Below are positions 63,898-64,000 of a DNA stretch of 64,000 nt, in pieces. The stretch is taken from positions 82,018 through 146,017 of the forward strand of contig JANYCU010000051.1 in assembly GCA_025360125.1 (NCBI GenBank), read 5' to 3'. Both the position numbers and the translations under genes were made by a program. A model generated the notes under the pieces. The model was not told the DNA's origin. It worked only from the letters and a program-made list of their open reading frames with translations, and did no database searches. This DNA comes from Armatimonadota bacterium. GTDB lineage: Bacteria > Armatimonadota > Fimbriimonadia > Fimbriimonadales > Fimbriimonadaceae. Position 1 is the first letter of the stretch. Every line of letters begins with the position of its first letter.

Positions 63898-64000
63898 CTC
63901 GCCATCGCCATCGCCATCGCCATCGCCATCGCCATCGCCATCGCCATCGCCATCGCCATCGCCATCGCCATCGCCATCGCCATCGCCATCGCCATCGCCA
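63898..64000. repeat. Hexanucleotide microsatellite (CATCGC)n
   Basis: The unit CGCCAT is repeated without interruption for about 17 copies up to the window end, so its true length is unknown. A 7-bp palindrome (CTCTTTT-T-AAAAGAG) lies upstream at 63811-63825. The minus strand would read Met-Ala repeats, but no ribosome site or domain supports a gene. Confidence 0.95.

Noticed and set aside
63807..63995. Minus-strand ORF with repeated Met-Ala
   Set aside because: Direct consequence of the hexamer repeat; no start context or domain.

Overview
The window reads as chromosomal DNA of a Gram-negative-type bacterium, most probably an Armatimonadota member of the Fimbriimonas kind. This is inferred from gene content without database search. 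The division/cell-wall (dcw) cluster carries mraZ, the DUF881 and 'small basic protein' genes seen in Firmicutes, Actinobacteria and Armatimonadota. MurE has the DNPR motif of meso-diaminopimelate ligases. There is a PEP-CTERM surface protein, a secretin-like protein and a very large outer-membrane-type protein. Base composition is close to 50% GC. GTG and TTG starts are common, and many gene pairs overlap by ATGA. No rRNA, tRNA, CRISPR array, phage or insertion sequence was recognised.

Layout. 0.1-2.1 kb: E1 beta and E1 alpha of pyruvate dehydrogenase (-). 2.4-7.5 kb: an HD-GYP response regulator, a TIM-barrel epimerase, a DUF1684 protein, two tandem lipoproteins and small membrane or exported proteins. 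7.9-26.4 kb (-): a complete dcw operon, read mraZ-rsmH-ftsL-ftsI-murE-murF-mraY-[insert]-murD-ftsW-murG-murC/ddl-ftsQ-DUF881-sbp-ftsA-ftsZ, from a good sigma70 promoter at 26.34 kb to a terminator at 7.9 kb. 26.6-31.8 kb: a 34-aa membrane peptide (-), half a methionine synthase, a PEP-CTERM protein, a double-FKBP isomerase and two solo Clp-N-domain proteins. 31.8-35.2 kb: repeats, a methyltransferase, an exported protein, a Gfo/Idh/MocA oxidoreductase and a DUF433/DUF5615 toxin-antitoxin pair. 35.2-42.6 kb (-): a 1542-aa secretin-like protein, an OGG-type glycosylase, accD and accA. 42.8-50.8 kb (-): moxR-DUF58-transglutaminase-holA-DUF151-ligA. 50.8-53.2 kb (+): a ROK sugar kinase and pyruvate dehydrogenase E2. 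53.3-59.3 kb: a mutarotase-like protein, an 1183-aa repeat-rich envelope protein and a TPR protein. 59.9-62.6 kb: a GAF/PAS histidine kinase with a sigma54-type regulator lacking a DNA-binding domain. The end holds a broken DUF559 gene beside a perfect inverted repeat, a small membrane protein and a hexanucleotide microsatellite running off the window.

How it works together. The dcw operon supplies lipid II synthesis (MurC-G, MraY, Ddl) and the divisome (FtsZ, A, Q, L, I, W) as one coupled transcript. The Pdh and Acc genes supply acetyl-CoA and malonyl-CoA. The most unusual non-genic structure is a 515-bp palindrome-rich insert between mraY and murD. It contains extra copies of the mraY tail that differ from mraY mainly at third codon positions, and it belongs with dispersed repeat families that also sit directly at the stop codons of pdhB and the E2 gene.
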